DNA of 5,261 bases from an uncultured Lachnospiraceae bacterium. GTDB taxonomy: Bacteria; Bacillota; Clostridia; Lachnospirales; Lachnospiraceae. A model generated the notes under the pieces. That model had not been told where the DNA came from, did not search any database, and saw only the letters and a program-made list of their open reading frames with translations. Both the position numbers and the translations under genes were made by a program. The first letter of the stretch is position 1. Every line of letters starts with the position of its first letter. Shown piece by piece: positions 1-5,261 of the stretch. The stretch lies in NCBI GenBank assembly GCA_947594085.1, contig CANQEB010000188.1, positions 1 to 5,261 of the forward strand, given 5' to 3'.

Positions 1-463
1 CGATCTCCTGATCGTAGATCTCAGACAGCCAGTAGTTCGCCGTCACCGCACCGGAATTGCTCAGGATCAGACCGCCCACCGAGTAGGTGACCGTCGAATT
101 CTCCTTCACGCGCCAGTCTTCCACCTTCACGTAGCTGTTCACGATCTCCTTGTAGTCGAGGATCGTGGACTTCATATTGCGGATCTTCTCCCGCTGCTTG
201 CGATAAAGAATATACGCCTTCGCAACCTCCGCGTACCCTGCCTGGATCAGCACCTGCTCAGCGCTGTCCTGTACGCTCTCGACATCGATCAGGCCGTCCT
301 TGATCTTTTTCTGAAAATCAGCAGTCACGCGCAGTGCGAGCAGATCGATCATGTCGCTGTTGTACTCCATCTGCTTCGCATCGAATGCCTTCGCGATCGC
401 CCCGCTGATCTTCGACAGGTCAAACTCGGCAATCTCTCCGTCTCTCTTTACTACTTTAAACAC
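1..463 (-). CDS. nrdD: Anaerobic (class III) ribonucleoside-triphosphate reductase, N-terminal part
   Basis: This gene encodes the N-terminal 154 residues of a glycyl-radical ribonucleotide reductase, which reduces ribonucleoside triphosphates to deoxynucleotides in the cytoplasm without oxygen. I translated it by hand because it runs off the left edge. Residues about 3-92 form an ATP-cone allosteric domain: it opens with VVKRDG, has a DLSKISGAIAKAF helix, and ends with the AYILYRKQREKIR helix. The next segment, with DWRVKENSTVTYSVGG and then NYWLSEIYDQEI, matches what I recall of the entry to the NrdD catalytic domain in clostridial proteins. It also argues against NrdA or NrdJ, which can carry ATP cones too. 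The start is GTG at 461-463, with GGGAGGGG (470-477) ahead of it; no ATG fits as well. The catalytic cysteines and the C-terminal glycyl-radical site lie outside the window, so intactness cannot be judged. The upstream DNA carries a strong promoter and NrdR-like boxes. Confidence 0.93.
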   Translation of the reverse strand, partial: MFKVVKRDGEIAEFDLSKISGAIAKAFDAKQMEYNSDMIDLLALRVTADFQKKIKDGLIDVESVQDSAEQVLIQAGYAEVAKAYILYRKQREKIRNMKSTILDYKEIVNSYVKVEDWRVKENSTVTYSVGGLILSNSGAVTANYWLSEIYDQEI

Positions 464-469
464 GTCAAA

Positions 470-477
470 CCCCTCCC
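470..477 (-). promoter_or_regulatory. Ribosome binding site deciding the nrdD GTG start
   Basis: The minus strand reads GGGAGGGG, with its GGAGG core ending 8 bases before the GTG codon at 461-463. No ATG lies in frame near the beginning of the conserved ATP-cone sequence, so this site supports a GTG start. Confidence 0.8.
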
Positions 478-519
478 TAGAACTCTGAAAAAACAAAAAT
501 CTTTTGTACCGCAATTTTC

Positions 520-548
520 ATTATATCATCACATATAGGGGAAGTCAA
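520..548 (-). promoter_or_regulatory. Sigma-A-type promoter of nrdD
   Basis: On the minus strand, a -35 box TTGACT (543-548, five of six consensus bases) is followed by a 17-bp spacer and a perfect -10 box TATAAT (520-525). Transcription would start near position 513, giving a leader of about 50 bases before the GTG codon. The spacer is almost completely covered by an NrdR-like box (526-541), so bound repressor would compete directly with RNA polymerase. Confidence 0.85.
526..541 (-). promoter_or_regulatory. Candidate NrdR box C (promoter-proximal)
   Basis: This 16-bp element reads CCCCTATATGTGATGA on the minus strand. It matches 10 of 16 positions of the NrdR consensus acaCwAtATaTwGtgt, which I quote from memory, with an intact TATAT core. 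It fills the spacer between the -35 and -10 boxes of nrdD. Its centre is 31 bp from box B. NrdR is the nucleotide-sensing repressor of ribonucleotide reductase genes and typically binds paired boxes about three helical turns apart. Alone the match is modest; the phasing and position add the weight. Confidence 0.6.
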
Positions 549-556
549 TGGAAAAA

Positions 557-572
557 GCACTACATATATGTG
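557..572 (-). promoter_or_regulatory. Candidate NrdR box B (middle)
   Basis: The minus strand reads CACATATATGTAGTGC. Ten of 16 positions match the NrdR consensus as I recall it: the core and right half are strong, while the left half fits only if one extra base is allowed, since ACAC begins one position further upstream. The box lies just upstream of the nrdD -35 box, 15 bp from box C and 16 bp from box A. Its right arm is also the 3' arm of a possible terminator hairpin. Confidence 0.6.
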
Positions 573-588
573 TCAATTTTGTTACATA

Positions 589-604
589 ACACAAAATGTA
601 GTGC
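589..604 (-). promoter_or_regulatory. Candidate NrdR box A (upstream, best match)
   Basis: The minus strand reads GCACTACATTTTGTGT, matching 13 of 16 positions of the recalled NrdR consensus, the best of the three elements. Its centre is 32 bp from box B. It lies about 83 bp upstream of the predicted start of transcription, too far to block polymerase alone, so it would have to act cooperatively with the other boxes. Its left arm is complementary to the right arm of box B. Confidence 0.6.
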
Positions 605-690
605 CATTATTTCTATAGCCAGACGCATGCGATATCCGCGAAAATTTACCGCAAACACGTTGTTTTCTTTGATTTACTGTGCCAAGATAC

Positions 691-2457
691 TCACATTCTA
701 TCCGGCGCCTCAAACCCAAGCAGGTCAATGCTCGTCTCGAGTACTTCACGTGTCAGATCAAGCAGCTCGATCCAACTTGTCTTCTGCGCGGCATTCTCCT
801 CGCCGAGAATTCTCGTCTCGTGATAAAAGCGATTGAACGCATTCGCGAGATCGTAGATGAACGCGCAGATCTTGTGCGGCGCTGTCTCCTCGAACGCCTG
901 CTCGATCATGCTGTTGAATTTCACGAGCTCCATCATCAGACTCTTCTCGCTCTCATTCGCAGGCGCGAGAATATGTCCCTTCTCCACACATCCGCCGTTC
1001 TCGCGGTACTTATTCAAGATCGACTTGATCCTGACGATCGTGTAAAGAATGTACGGACCTGTGTTTCCTTCAAACGACGTGAATTTGTCCGTGTCGAAGA
1101 TATAGTCCTTAGACGCCTGATTCGAGAGATCACCATACTTGATCGCGGAGAGCCCGACGAGCTTCGCCGTCTCCTGTGCTTCCTGCGGATCTACCTCGTG
1201 ATTCTCGACGATTTTTTTGTACATCTCGGCGTTGATGTCCGCAATCAGCGTCTCCAGGCGCATCACGCCGCCCTCACGTGTCTTGAAAGGCTTGCCATCC
1301 TTGCCGTTCATCGTGCCGAAACCGAGGAAGATCAGCTGTGTATCATCCTGCACCAGCCCGGTCTTGCGCGCACATCGAAAGACCTGCGTGAAATGCATCT
1401 CCTGGCGCTTGTCCACGATGTAAATGATGCGATCCGGCTCATAAGTGCGCATGCGGTCGACGATCGTCGCAAGATCTGTTGTCGTGTACAGCGCTGCACC
1501 GTCCGACTTCAGGATGATGCACGGCGGCACTTCCTTCGTGTCGCTCTCCTCCTTCACATCGACAATCAGAGCTCCCTGATCCTCGTACGCGTAGCCCTTC
1601 TGCCTCATGAGCTCTACCATCTCCGGTATGTACAGCCTCGCATCCGATTCGCCCTTCCACAGATCAAACTCCACGTTCAGGTTCTGGTAATTCTTTTTCA
1701 GATCCGTCACGGAGACGTCCAGAATATGCTGCCACAGCGCACGATAACCGCGCTCGCCATCCTGCAGCTTTGCCGTTGCCTCCAGCGCCTCATCGCGATA
1801 AGCCGCATCCTCCTTCGACTTCGCGCTTGCGGTCGGATAGATTTCTTCGAGCTCCGAGATCGTAAACGGAGCTTCCTTCGGGTACTCCCCCGCAAACTGG
1901 TCGTCAAAATAAGGCAGCTCCGGCTGGCGGTGCCGCACCTCCGTGATGATCAGGCCCATCTGCAGGCCCCAATCGCCGAGATGTACGTCCCCGATCACTT
2001 TGTGTCCCATAAAACGCGCGATACGCTTCACGCTCTCACCGATGATCGCGGAGCGCAGATGACCGACGTGCAGCGGTTTCGCCACATTCGGTCCACCGTA
2101 ATCAATGATGATCGTCTGCGGCTTTTGCGCCTTCTCAACTGACAGCTCCGCATCCGATTGCATCTTCAGAAGATAGTCCGCCAGAAAATCACCGGACACC
2201 CTGATATTGATAAAACCCGGATTGACGGCACTTACTTCCGCGAAGGTCCTGCTGTCCTGCAGCTTCGCCGTCACCTCCTGCGCAATCACGATCGGTGCCT
2301 TCTGGTAGGCCTTCTTCGCCGCCATCGCGCCATTACACTGATACTCACACAGATCCGGCCGATTCGATATCCCCGTCCTGCCGTATGCCGCATCGTACCC
2401 ACAGGCCTCAAACGCCGCCATAACCTCTGCGCTGATCAGATCCAAAATCTTCTTCAT
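691..2457 (-). CDS. argS: Arginyl-tRNA synthetase
   Basis: This is a complete 588-residue class Ia aminoacyl-tRNA synthetase that charges tRNA-Arg with arginine using ATP in the cytoplasm. The N-terminal tRNA-binding (Add-1) domain covers about residues 1-100 and includes GFINIRVS near 81-87. The catalytic Rossmann fold carries the HIGH-type motif HVGHLRSA at 130-137, preceded by YGGPNVAKPL. The KMSKS-loop equivalent is FKTREGG at 391-397, the form common in ArgRS. The DALR anticodon-binding domain begins near 455 with EGNTGPYILYTIVRI (463-477) and ends with the usual LLGFEAPDRM tail. The length is normal for the family and nothing looks broken. The ATG at 2455-2457 has GGTGGAG (2465-2471) seven bases upstream. 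The gene has its own promoter and is probably transcribed alone; its 3' end is followed by the nrdD control region. Confidence 0.98.
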   Translation of the reverse strand: MKKILDLISAEVMAAFEACGYDAAYGRTGISNRPDLCEYQCNGAMAAKKAYQKAPIVIAQEVTAKLQDSRTFAEVSAVNPGFINIRVSGDFLADYLLKMQSDAELSVEKAQKPQTIIIDYGGPNVAKPLHVGHLRSAIIGESVKRIARFMGHKVIGDVHLGDWGLQMGLIITEVRHRQPELPYFDDQFAGEYPKEAPFTISELEEIYPTASAKSKEDAAYRDEALEATAKLQDGERGYRALWQHILDVSVTDLKKNYQNLNVEFDLWKGESDARLYIPEMVELMRQKGYAYEDQGALIVDVKEESDTKEVPPCIILKSDGAALYTTTDLATIVDRMRTYEPDRIIYIVDKRQEMHFTQVFRCARKTGLVQDDTQLIFLGFGTMNGKDGKPFKTREGGVMRLETLIADINAEMYKKIVENHEVDPQEAQETAKLVGLSAIKYGDLSNQASKDYIFDTDKFTSFEGNTGPYILYTIVRIKSILNKYRENGGCVEKGHILAPANESEKSLMMELVKFNSMIEQAFEETAPHKICAFIYDLANAFNRFYHETRILGEENAAQKTSWIELLDLTREVLETSIDLLGFEAPDRM

Positions 2458-2495
2458 ACTTTATCTCCACCTTCTATGTCATTCGTTTCGCGCAT

Positions 2496-2525
2496 AGTAT
2501 AGCATATCAGTTTCTGCCATTACAA
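2496..2525 (-). promoter_or_regulatory. Extended -10 promoter of argS
   Basis: On the minus strand, a -35-like TTGTAA (2520-2525, four of six) is followed by an 18-bp spacer and TATACT (2496-2501, five of six). The TGC directly before the -10 box (2502-2504) gives the extended TGn form, which offsets the weak -35. Transcription would start near 2489, leaving a leader of about 32 bases. That is too short for an arginine T-box riboswitch, so no tRNA-sensing attenuation is visible here. Confidence 0.75.
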
Positions 2526-2535
2526 CATTTTTTTG

Positions 2536-3951
2536 TCAGCTATCCTGTGCTGCGCCTGATCGGTCGGAATTCATACCTGACGCTGCGGTGGCAGTCCTTC
2601 TTCTTTCCCGCACGATCTCGGATGACACCACATAGAAGACCAGCATCACCGGAACAAGTACCTGCATATTGTATGCTCGATAAAACGTAACTGCGGCAAA
2701 CGCATCCGCGAAACCGACAGTCAGCACGTAGACCACGAGCACGACAATCCACCACCAGACGCACACCGGCGACAGGGCATCATAAATTCTGCCGGCATAA
2801 GACGGTAGCTTCTCACTGTGCGGAAAATCGAATGCTCTCTTCATCCTCTTGATTTCGTGAAATCTCGGCACAGGTCGAACCGGCAGCTCCTCGGCAAACT
2901 CCGTCCCGTACAACTCATTCTCTTTCTGCCTATCTGGAATTTTTCTGCGCAGGCGCTCCGAAGCATACTCGTAATACAACGTCGCCCCAACCGCATACAG
3001 ACAATCAAAGGATTCTCTCACACACCAGAAGCCTCCTGCCACCGTCATCGTGAGTCCCGCCAACAGAAACAGTGCAAGTACAGTCTCAAGCCGCCCGATA
3101 TAGATCCCAAACGGTCGCAGAGTGCGCATAGCCTCAATTGCCGGGAAATCAGCCGCCCGCCATCCTGGCGCAGTCCCTGAAAAACCGACCGCAATGCAGA
3201 GCATCCCAGCCACAGCAGCGCACACGCAACCCGTTCTGCGAACCGGCCAGCCATTGCCTTTCTCCTCCCTTTTCCGGGCAAAATGTCCCGACAAAAGCGG
3301 AAGAAACAAACCACCTATACACAGAAACACCTCATACGCGCTGCGCGTGAACCCGTCCGCAATCTCTACGATACTATCTATCTGAGCCTGCAGCGTACCA
3401 CCCGCCGACATCTGTGCCGCGCTATCCACCGCCATTTCGCCGCGGTACGCCCCGACAGGTATCTCATTCCCCGCGAAACACGCGAGTACGGCGGTCAGAA
3501 TGAGCAGTGCAATCCCCATATACCTGCTCGCACGAGTGCAAGATTTGAGTCCTTTTCCAGAATACATCAATCCTGCCGCCAGAGGAACCAAGCACAGGAT
3601 TGCCGCCGGGATGCCCGGTGTGAGATACGTCCGCAGAAGCTCTGTCCAAAGCCTCGCAAAGACGGCGGTGTGAGCAAGAAAATACCATAGGCTCACCGCA
3701 TAAAAGATGAGTGACGCCTTCCTGCCGACCTGTCTCTCCAGCGTTTGAAAAAGGTCTTGTCCCGGCCTTATCCATTTCTGAGCGATGCCGATCACAAGAC
3801 ACCACAGCAGGATGCCGACTGTAATGCTTCTCACCACATCCCCAAGGCCAAGACCCGACAGTACAATCGGAAATAAAATGCAAAGCTTTGCCAGCCACTG
3901 TGCCACCAGCAAATATTTGATGTCTCTCTCTGAAATCTGTTCCCTGTTCAT
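2536..3951 (-). CDS. GerAB-like spore-germination permease family membrane protein
   Basis: This is a 471-residue integral membrane protein with about ten predicted helices, near residues 13-33, 38-57, 80-105, 113-131, 143-162, 204-224, 241-259, 284-308, 398-420 and 430-446. Arg/Lys-rich loops (58-79, 131-142, 225-240, 309-397 and the C-terminus) alternate with acidic or neutral ones, indicating both termini are cytoplasmic. The N-terminal ISERD segment, the YFLAHTAVFARLW helix and the region of residues 269-308 (DFPAIEAMRTLRP, then GRLETVLALFLLAG) resemble the GerAB family of the APC superfamily, whose members form nutrient germinant receptors in spores. GerAB proteins are usually about 365 residues; the excess here is mainly an 85-residue charged cytoplasmic insert between helices 8 and 9. 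No gerAA or gerAC partner is in the window, so a germinant role is unproven. The start at ATG 3949-3951 has GGGG nine bases upstream, a weak site. Another APC-type transporter is the main alternative. Confidence 0.55.
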   Translation of the reverse strand: MNREQISERDIKYLLVAQWLAKLCILFPIVLSGLGLGDVVRSITVGILLWCLVIGIAQKWIRPGQDLFQTLERQVGRKASLIFYAVSLWYFLAHTAVFARLWTELLRTYLTPGIPAAILCLVPLAAGLMYSGKGLKSCTRASRYMGIALLILTAVLACFAGNEIPVGAYRGEMAVDSAAQMSAGGTLQAQIDSIVEIADGFTRSAYEVFLCIGGLFLPLLSGHFARKREEKGNGWPVRRTGCVCAAVAGMLCIAVGFSGTAPGWRAADFPAIEAMRTLRPFGIYIGRLETVLALFLLAGLTMTVAGGFWCVRESFDCLYAVGATLYYEYASERLRRKIPDRQKENELYGTEFAEELPVRPVPRFHEIKRMKRAFDFPHSEKLPSYAGRIYDALSPVCVWWWIVVLVVYVLTVGFADAFAAVTFYRAYNMQVLVPVMLVFYVVSSEIVRERRRTATAASGMNSDRSGAAQDS

Positions 3952-4023
3952 CTGCTGTTTCCCCGTTTTTCTGAAGATAATTCGTGTTCAGCTCACAAAA
4001 GGCAAAGAGCCCTGCAGAACATG
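3952..4023. other. Intergenic gap upstream of the GerAB-like gene
   Basis: These 72 bases lie between the upstream terminator and the GerAB-like start codon, so they should contain that gene's promoter. I see no sigma-A promoter with acceptable boxes and spacing: TTATCT on the minus strand near 3976-3981 has only poor -35 partners. No confident match to sporulation sigma factor boxes was found either. Confidence 0.4.
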
Positions 4024-4050
4024 AAAAAAGGATATCTTTCGATACCCTTT
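4024..4050 (-). terminator. Rho-independent terminator after the ispE-GntR unit
   Basis: On the minus strand, AAAGGGTATC (4041-4050) pairs with GATATCCTTT (4027-4036) across a stable GAAA tetraloop. The 10-bp stem has one G-U pair, and the sequence runs into six T residues (4024-4029). It begins about 22 bases after the regulator's TAA stop. On the plus strand the stem is followed by only three T residues, so it is directional. It separates the ispE-regulator unit from the GerAB-like gene. Confidence 0.92.
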
Positions 4051-4072
4051 AGTATAGACACAGTTTTTTAAT

Positions 4073-4747
4073 TTATTCTCGTGCGCCAAGCATATGAATG
4101 ATGTACTCCTTCTGACATTCGATGTGCCGAGCCGTCATCCGGACGGCAAGCTCTTCGTCCCTGTTCTCCAGAGCCTTCAGAATCCCATCGTGCTCCTCGA
4201 TCAGATTTTTGTGAGATTGGCGATCCTTCAGGTACTCCATGCGATAGCGATACATCTGTTCCCGCAGATTGTTGAGGATCTGTACCAGGCGATTATTCCC
4301 GGTGGCCTCATAAATTGCATCGTGGAACTTCATGTCCGCCTGCGCACATGCTGTGATATCGTCACCCGAAAGGGTCTTCTTGAATTCCCCCGCAAGGTGT
4401 CTGATTTCCGCAAGCTGTTCGCCTGTGACACTATGGCAGGCATGCTTGACCGCAAGCTCCTCGAGTGCCATGCGCACTTCCAGGACGTCCTCAAGATCGG
4501 AGACCGTGATCTCCGCGACAACTGCTCCCCTGCGCGGTATCATCAGCACCAGCCCTTCCAGTTCAAGCTTTCGGATCGCCTCGCGCACCGGCGTGCGGCT
4601 TACCCCGAGCTGCTGCGCCAAATGAATCTCCATCAGACGCTCACCCGGCTTCAGCTCCCCCCGCAAAATCGCCTGCCGCAGCGTCTGAAATACTACATCG
4701 CGCAGCGGAAGATATTCGTTCATTTGTAATTGAAATGTCTCTACCAT
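4073..4747 (-). CDS. GntR-family transcriptional regulator, FCD (FadR-like) subfamily
   Basis: This is a 224-residue DNA-binding regulator. Residues about 15-75 form the winged helix-turn-helix of the GntR family, with the signature GVSRTPVREAIRKLELEGLV at 48-67 and a PRRGAVV wing. Residues about 85-212 form the all-helical FCD effector domain. Its metal- and ligand-binding residues appear intact: D138 and H142 in ADMKFHDAI, H186 in EEHDGIL and H208 in ARHIE. FCD regulators usually bind small carboxylic acids and act as dimeric repressors; the ligand here is unknown. An in-frame ATG at 4838-4840 would add 31 residues but lies inside ispE. I prefer ATG 4745-4747, which has AGGAGG (4752-4757) just upstream and gives a normal family N-terminus. 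The gene follows ispE by 8 bases and is probably cotranscribed and translationally coupled. No FCD-type operator was recognised nearby. Confidence 0.92.
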   Translation of the reverse strand: MVETFQLQMNEYLPLRDVVFQTLRQAILRGELKPGERLMEIHLAQQLGVSRTPVREAIRKLELEGLVLMIPRRGAVVAEITVSDLEDVLEVRMALEELAVKHACHSVTGEQLAEIRHLAGEFKKTLSGDDITACAQADMKFHDAIYEATGNNRLVQILNNLREQMYRYRMEYLKDRQSHKNLIEEHDGILKALENRDEELAVRMTARHIECQKEYIIHMLGARE

Positions 4748-4751
4748 TTTT

Positions 4752-4758
4752 CCTCCTA
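4752..4758 (-). promoter_or_regulatory. Ribosome binding site of the GntR regulator, overlapping the ispE stop
   Basis: The minus strand reads TAGGAGG: TAG is the ispE stop codon (4756-4758), and AGGAGG is a full Shine-Dalgarno match. Only four A residues separate it from the ATG at 4745-4747, slightly shorter than usual. This decides the regulator's start against the longer in-frame form and implies that ribosomes finishing ispE re-initiate here. Confidence 0.85.
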
Positions 4759-5261
4759 CCGCATTTCTGCGAACCCGTCTCTTCTCTGGCTGTGGAAAAA
4801 CCTCGTAAGGAACACATTTCTGGCCAAAGTTCCCTTGCACAACTCCTCATAGGATTCCTGCGCCTTTGTCTCATCATCAAACAAACCGAACACGGTAGGA
4901 CCGCTGCCGCTCATCATCGCATTCACCGCTCCTGCACGCATCATATGGTCCTTGATCTCAGCGATCACCGGGCAGGTCGGTATCGTGACGGTCTCCAACA
5001 CATTGCCCATCAACTCGGCCATCCGATATGCATCTCCATCCCGAATTGCCTGTACCTGCGCGTCGATGTCCGGATGAGACGCGAGCATGTCAACCTTCAG
5101 ATTGCCGTACACAAAACCAGTAGACACGTGGACGGCCGGCTTTGCCAAAACCACATGCAGATCCGGCGCGTCCGGGAGTCGTGTGAGCCGTTCCCCGATT
5201 CCCTCAGCCAGAGCCGTCCCGCGCATCACACAGTACGGTACATCCGCCCCAATTTTGACTG
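4756..5261 (-). CDS. ispE: 4-diphosphocytidyl-2-C-methyl-D-erythritol kinase, C-terminal part
   Basis: This encodes the last 167 residues of IspE, the GHMP-family kinase that phosphorylates CDP-methylerythritol with ATP in the non-mevalonate (MEP) pathway to isoprenoid precursors. The gene enters from the right edge, so about 120 N-terminal residues, including the ATP-binding GHMP motif 2, are missing. The visible part starts with VKIGADVPYCVMRGTALAEG. The Asp of GADVP corresponds to the catalytic aspartate of the family, and RGTALAEGIGE is a typical IspE stretch. The GHMP motif 3, MMSGSGPTVFGLF, lies about 55 residues before the end. The C-terminal tail is ordinary, and the TAG stop is at 4756-4758. 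It probably forms an operon with the GntR/FCD regulator that follows. Confidence 0.94.
   Translation of the reverse strand, partial: VKIGADVPYCVMRGTALAEGIGERLTRLPDAPDLHVVLAKPAVHVSTGFVYGNLKVDMLASHPDIDAQVQAIRDGDAYRMAELMGNVLETVTIPTCPVIAEIKDHMMRAGAVNAMMSGSGPTVFGLFDDETKAQESYEELCKGTLARNVFLTRFFHSQRRDGFAEMR

Larger units (their letters stand above)
552..604 (-). terminator. Possible intrinsic terminator of argS, overlapping NrdR-like boxes
   Basis: On the minus strand, GCACTACAT (596-604) and ATGTAGTGC (557-565) form a perfect 9-bp inverted repeat immediately followed by five T residues (552-556). It lies about 90 bases beyond the argS stop codon and ends just before the nrdD -35 box, where a terminator would be expected. 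The loop is about 30 bases, long for an intrinsic terminator, though a nested AT-rich stem (TTTGT/ACAAA) could compact it. The repeat could instead simply be two facing NrdR half-sites. No better terminator was seen between argS and nrdD. Confidence 0.45.

Noticed and set aside
576..597. A Rex operator upstream of nrdD
   Set aside because: TTGT and ACAA are present as an inverted repeat, but they are separated by 8 bases instead of the 10 expected for the Rex consensus, and the inner TA/TA bases do not fit.
504..836. A 110-codon open frame on the plus strand across the argS-nrdD gap
   Set aside because: It runs through the nrdD promoter and NrdR-like boxes into the end of argS in antisense, with no clear promoter, ribosome binding site or protein family resemblance.
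679..2142. A 487-codon open frame on the plus strand opposite argS
   Set aside because: It lies antisense to an unmistakable arginyl-tRNA synthetase. Its product is a low-complexity Arg/Leu/His-rich sequence typical of the complement of a GC-biased gene, with no recognisable domain and no convincing ribosome binding site.
2458..2535. An arginine T-box or other riboswitch upstream of argS
   Set aside because: The extended -10 promoter leaves a leader of only about 32 bases, and the gap is 78 bases in total, too short for a T-box. No antiterminator or terminator hairpins were seen.
4052..4057. A TATACT-like -10 box on the minus strand as a promoter for the GerAB-like gene
   Set aside because: No acceptable -35 box lies 16-18 bp upstream, and any transcript starting there would run straight into the terminator at 4024-4050.
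4094..4729. A 211-codon open frame on the plus strand opposite the GntR regulator
   Set aside because: It is the antisense shadow of a regulator with intact wHTH and FCD motifs, and its translation shows no family character.
4073..4840. A longer 255-residue form of the GntR regulator
   Set aside because: The extra 31 residues would be read inside the ispE coding sequence, do not resemble a GntR N-terminus, and bypass the AGGAGG site directly before the shorter start.

Overview
The window looks like chromosome from an anaerobic, moderately GC-rich Firmicute of the Clostridia, most likely near Lachnospiraceae. The evidence is a class III (oxygen-sensitive) ribonucleotide reductase, a GerAB-like permease of the spore-germination family, a non-mevalonate isoprenoid gene, strong Shine-Dalgarno sites and textbook sigma-A promoters. 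The lineage is an inference from protein character, not a database result.

All five genes are on the minus strand, so transcription runs from the right edge to the left. In that order they are: the C-terminal part of ispE (4756-5261, cut by the edge); a GntR/FCD-family regulator 8 bases downstream (4073-4747), whose ribosome binding site overlaps the ispE stop codon; a strong hairpin terminator (4024-4050); a 471-residue ten-helix GerAB-like membrane protein (2536-3951); argS (691-2457) with its own extended -10 promoter (2496-2525); a 227-base intergenic region (464-690); and the N-terminal part of nrdD (1-463), which starts at GTG and runs off the left edge.

The most informative non-coding DNA is the argS-nrdD gap. 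It holds a near-consensus promoter for nrdD and three 16-bp elements resembling NrdR boxes, with centres 32 and 31 bp apart, that is, on one face of the helix. The outer arms of the two upstream boxes also form a perfect 9-bp inverted repeat followed by five T residues. The same bases could therefore act as the argS transcription terminator in RNA and as NrdR operators in DNA.

The genes do not form one pathway. They cover isoprenoid precursor synthesis with a linked metabolite-responsive repressor, a membrane permease of unknown substrate, tRNA charging, and deoxynucleotide supply. No mobile element, CRISPR array, rRNA or tRNA was seen. Most of the window is ordinary core genome; the nrdD control region and the enlarged orphan GerAB-like protein deserve the second look.
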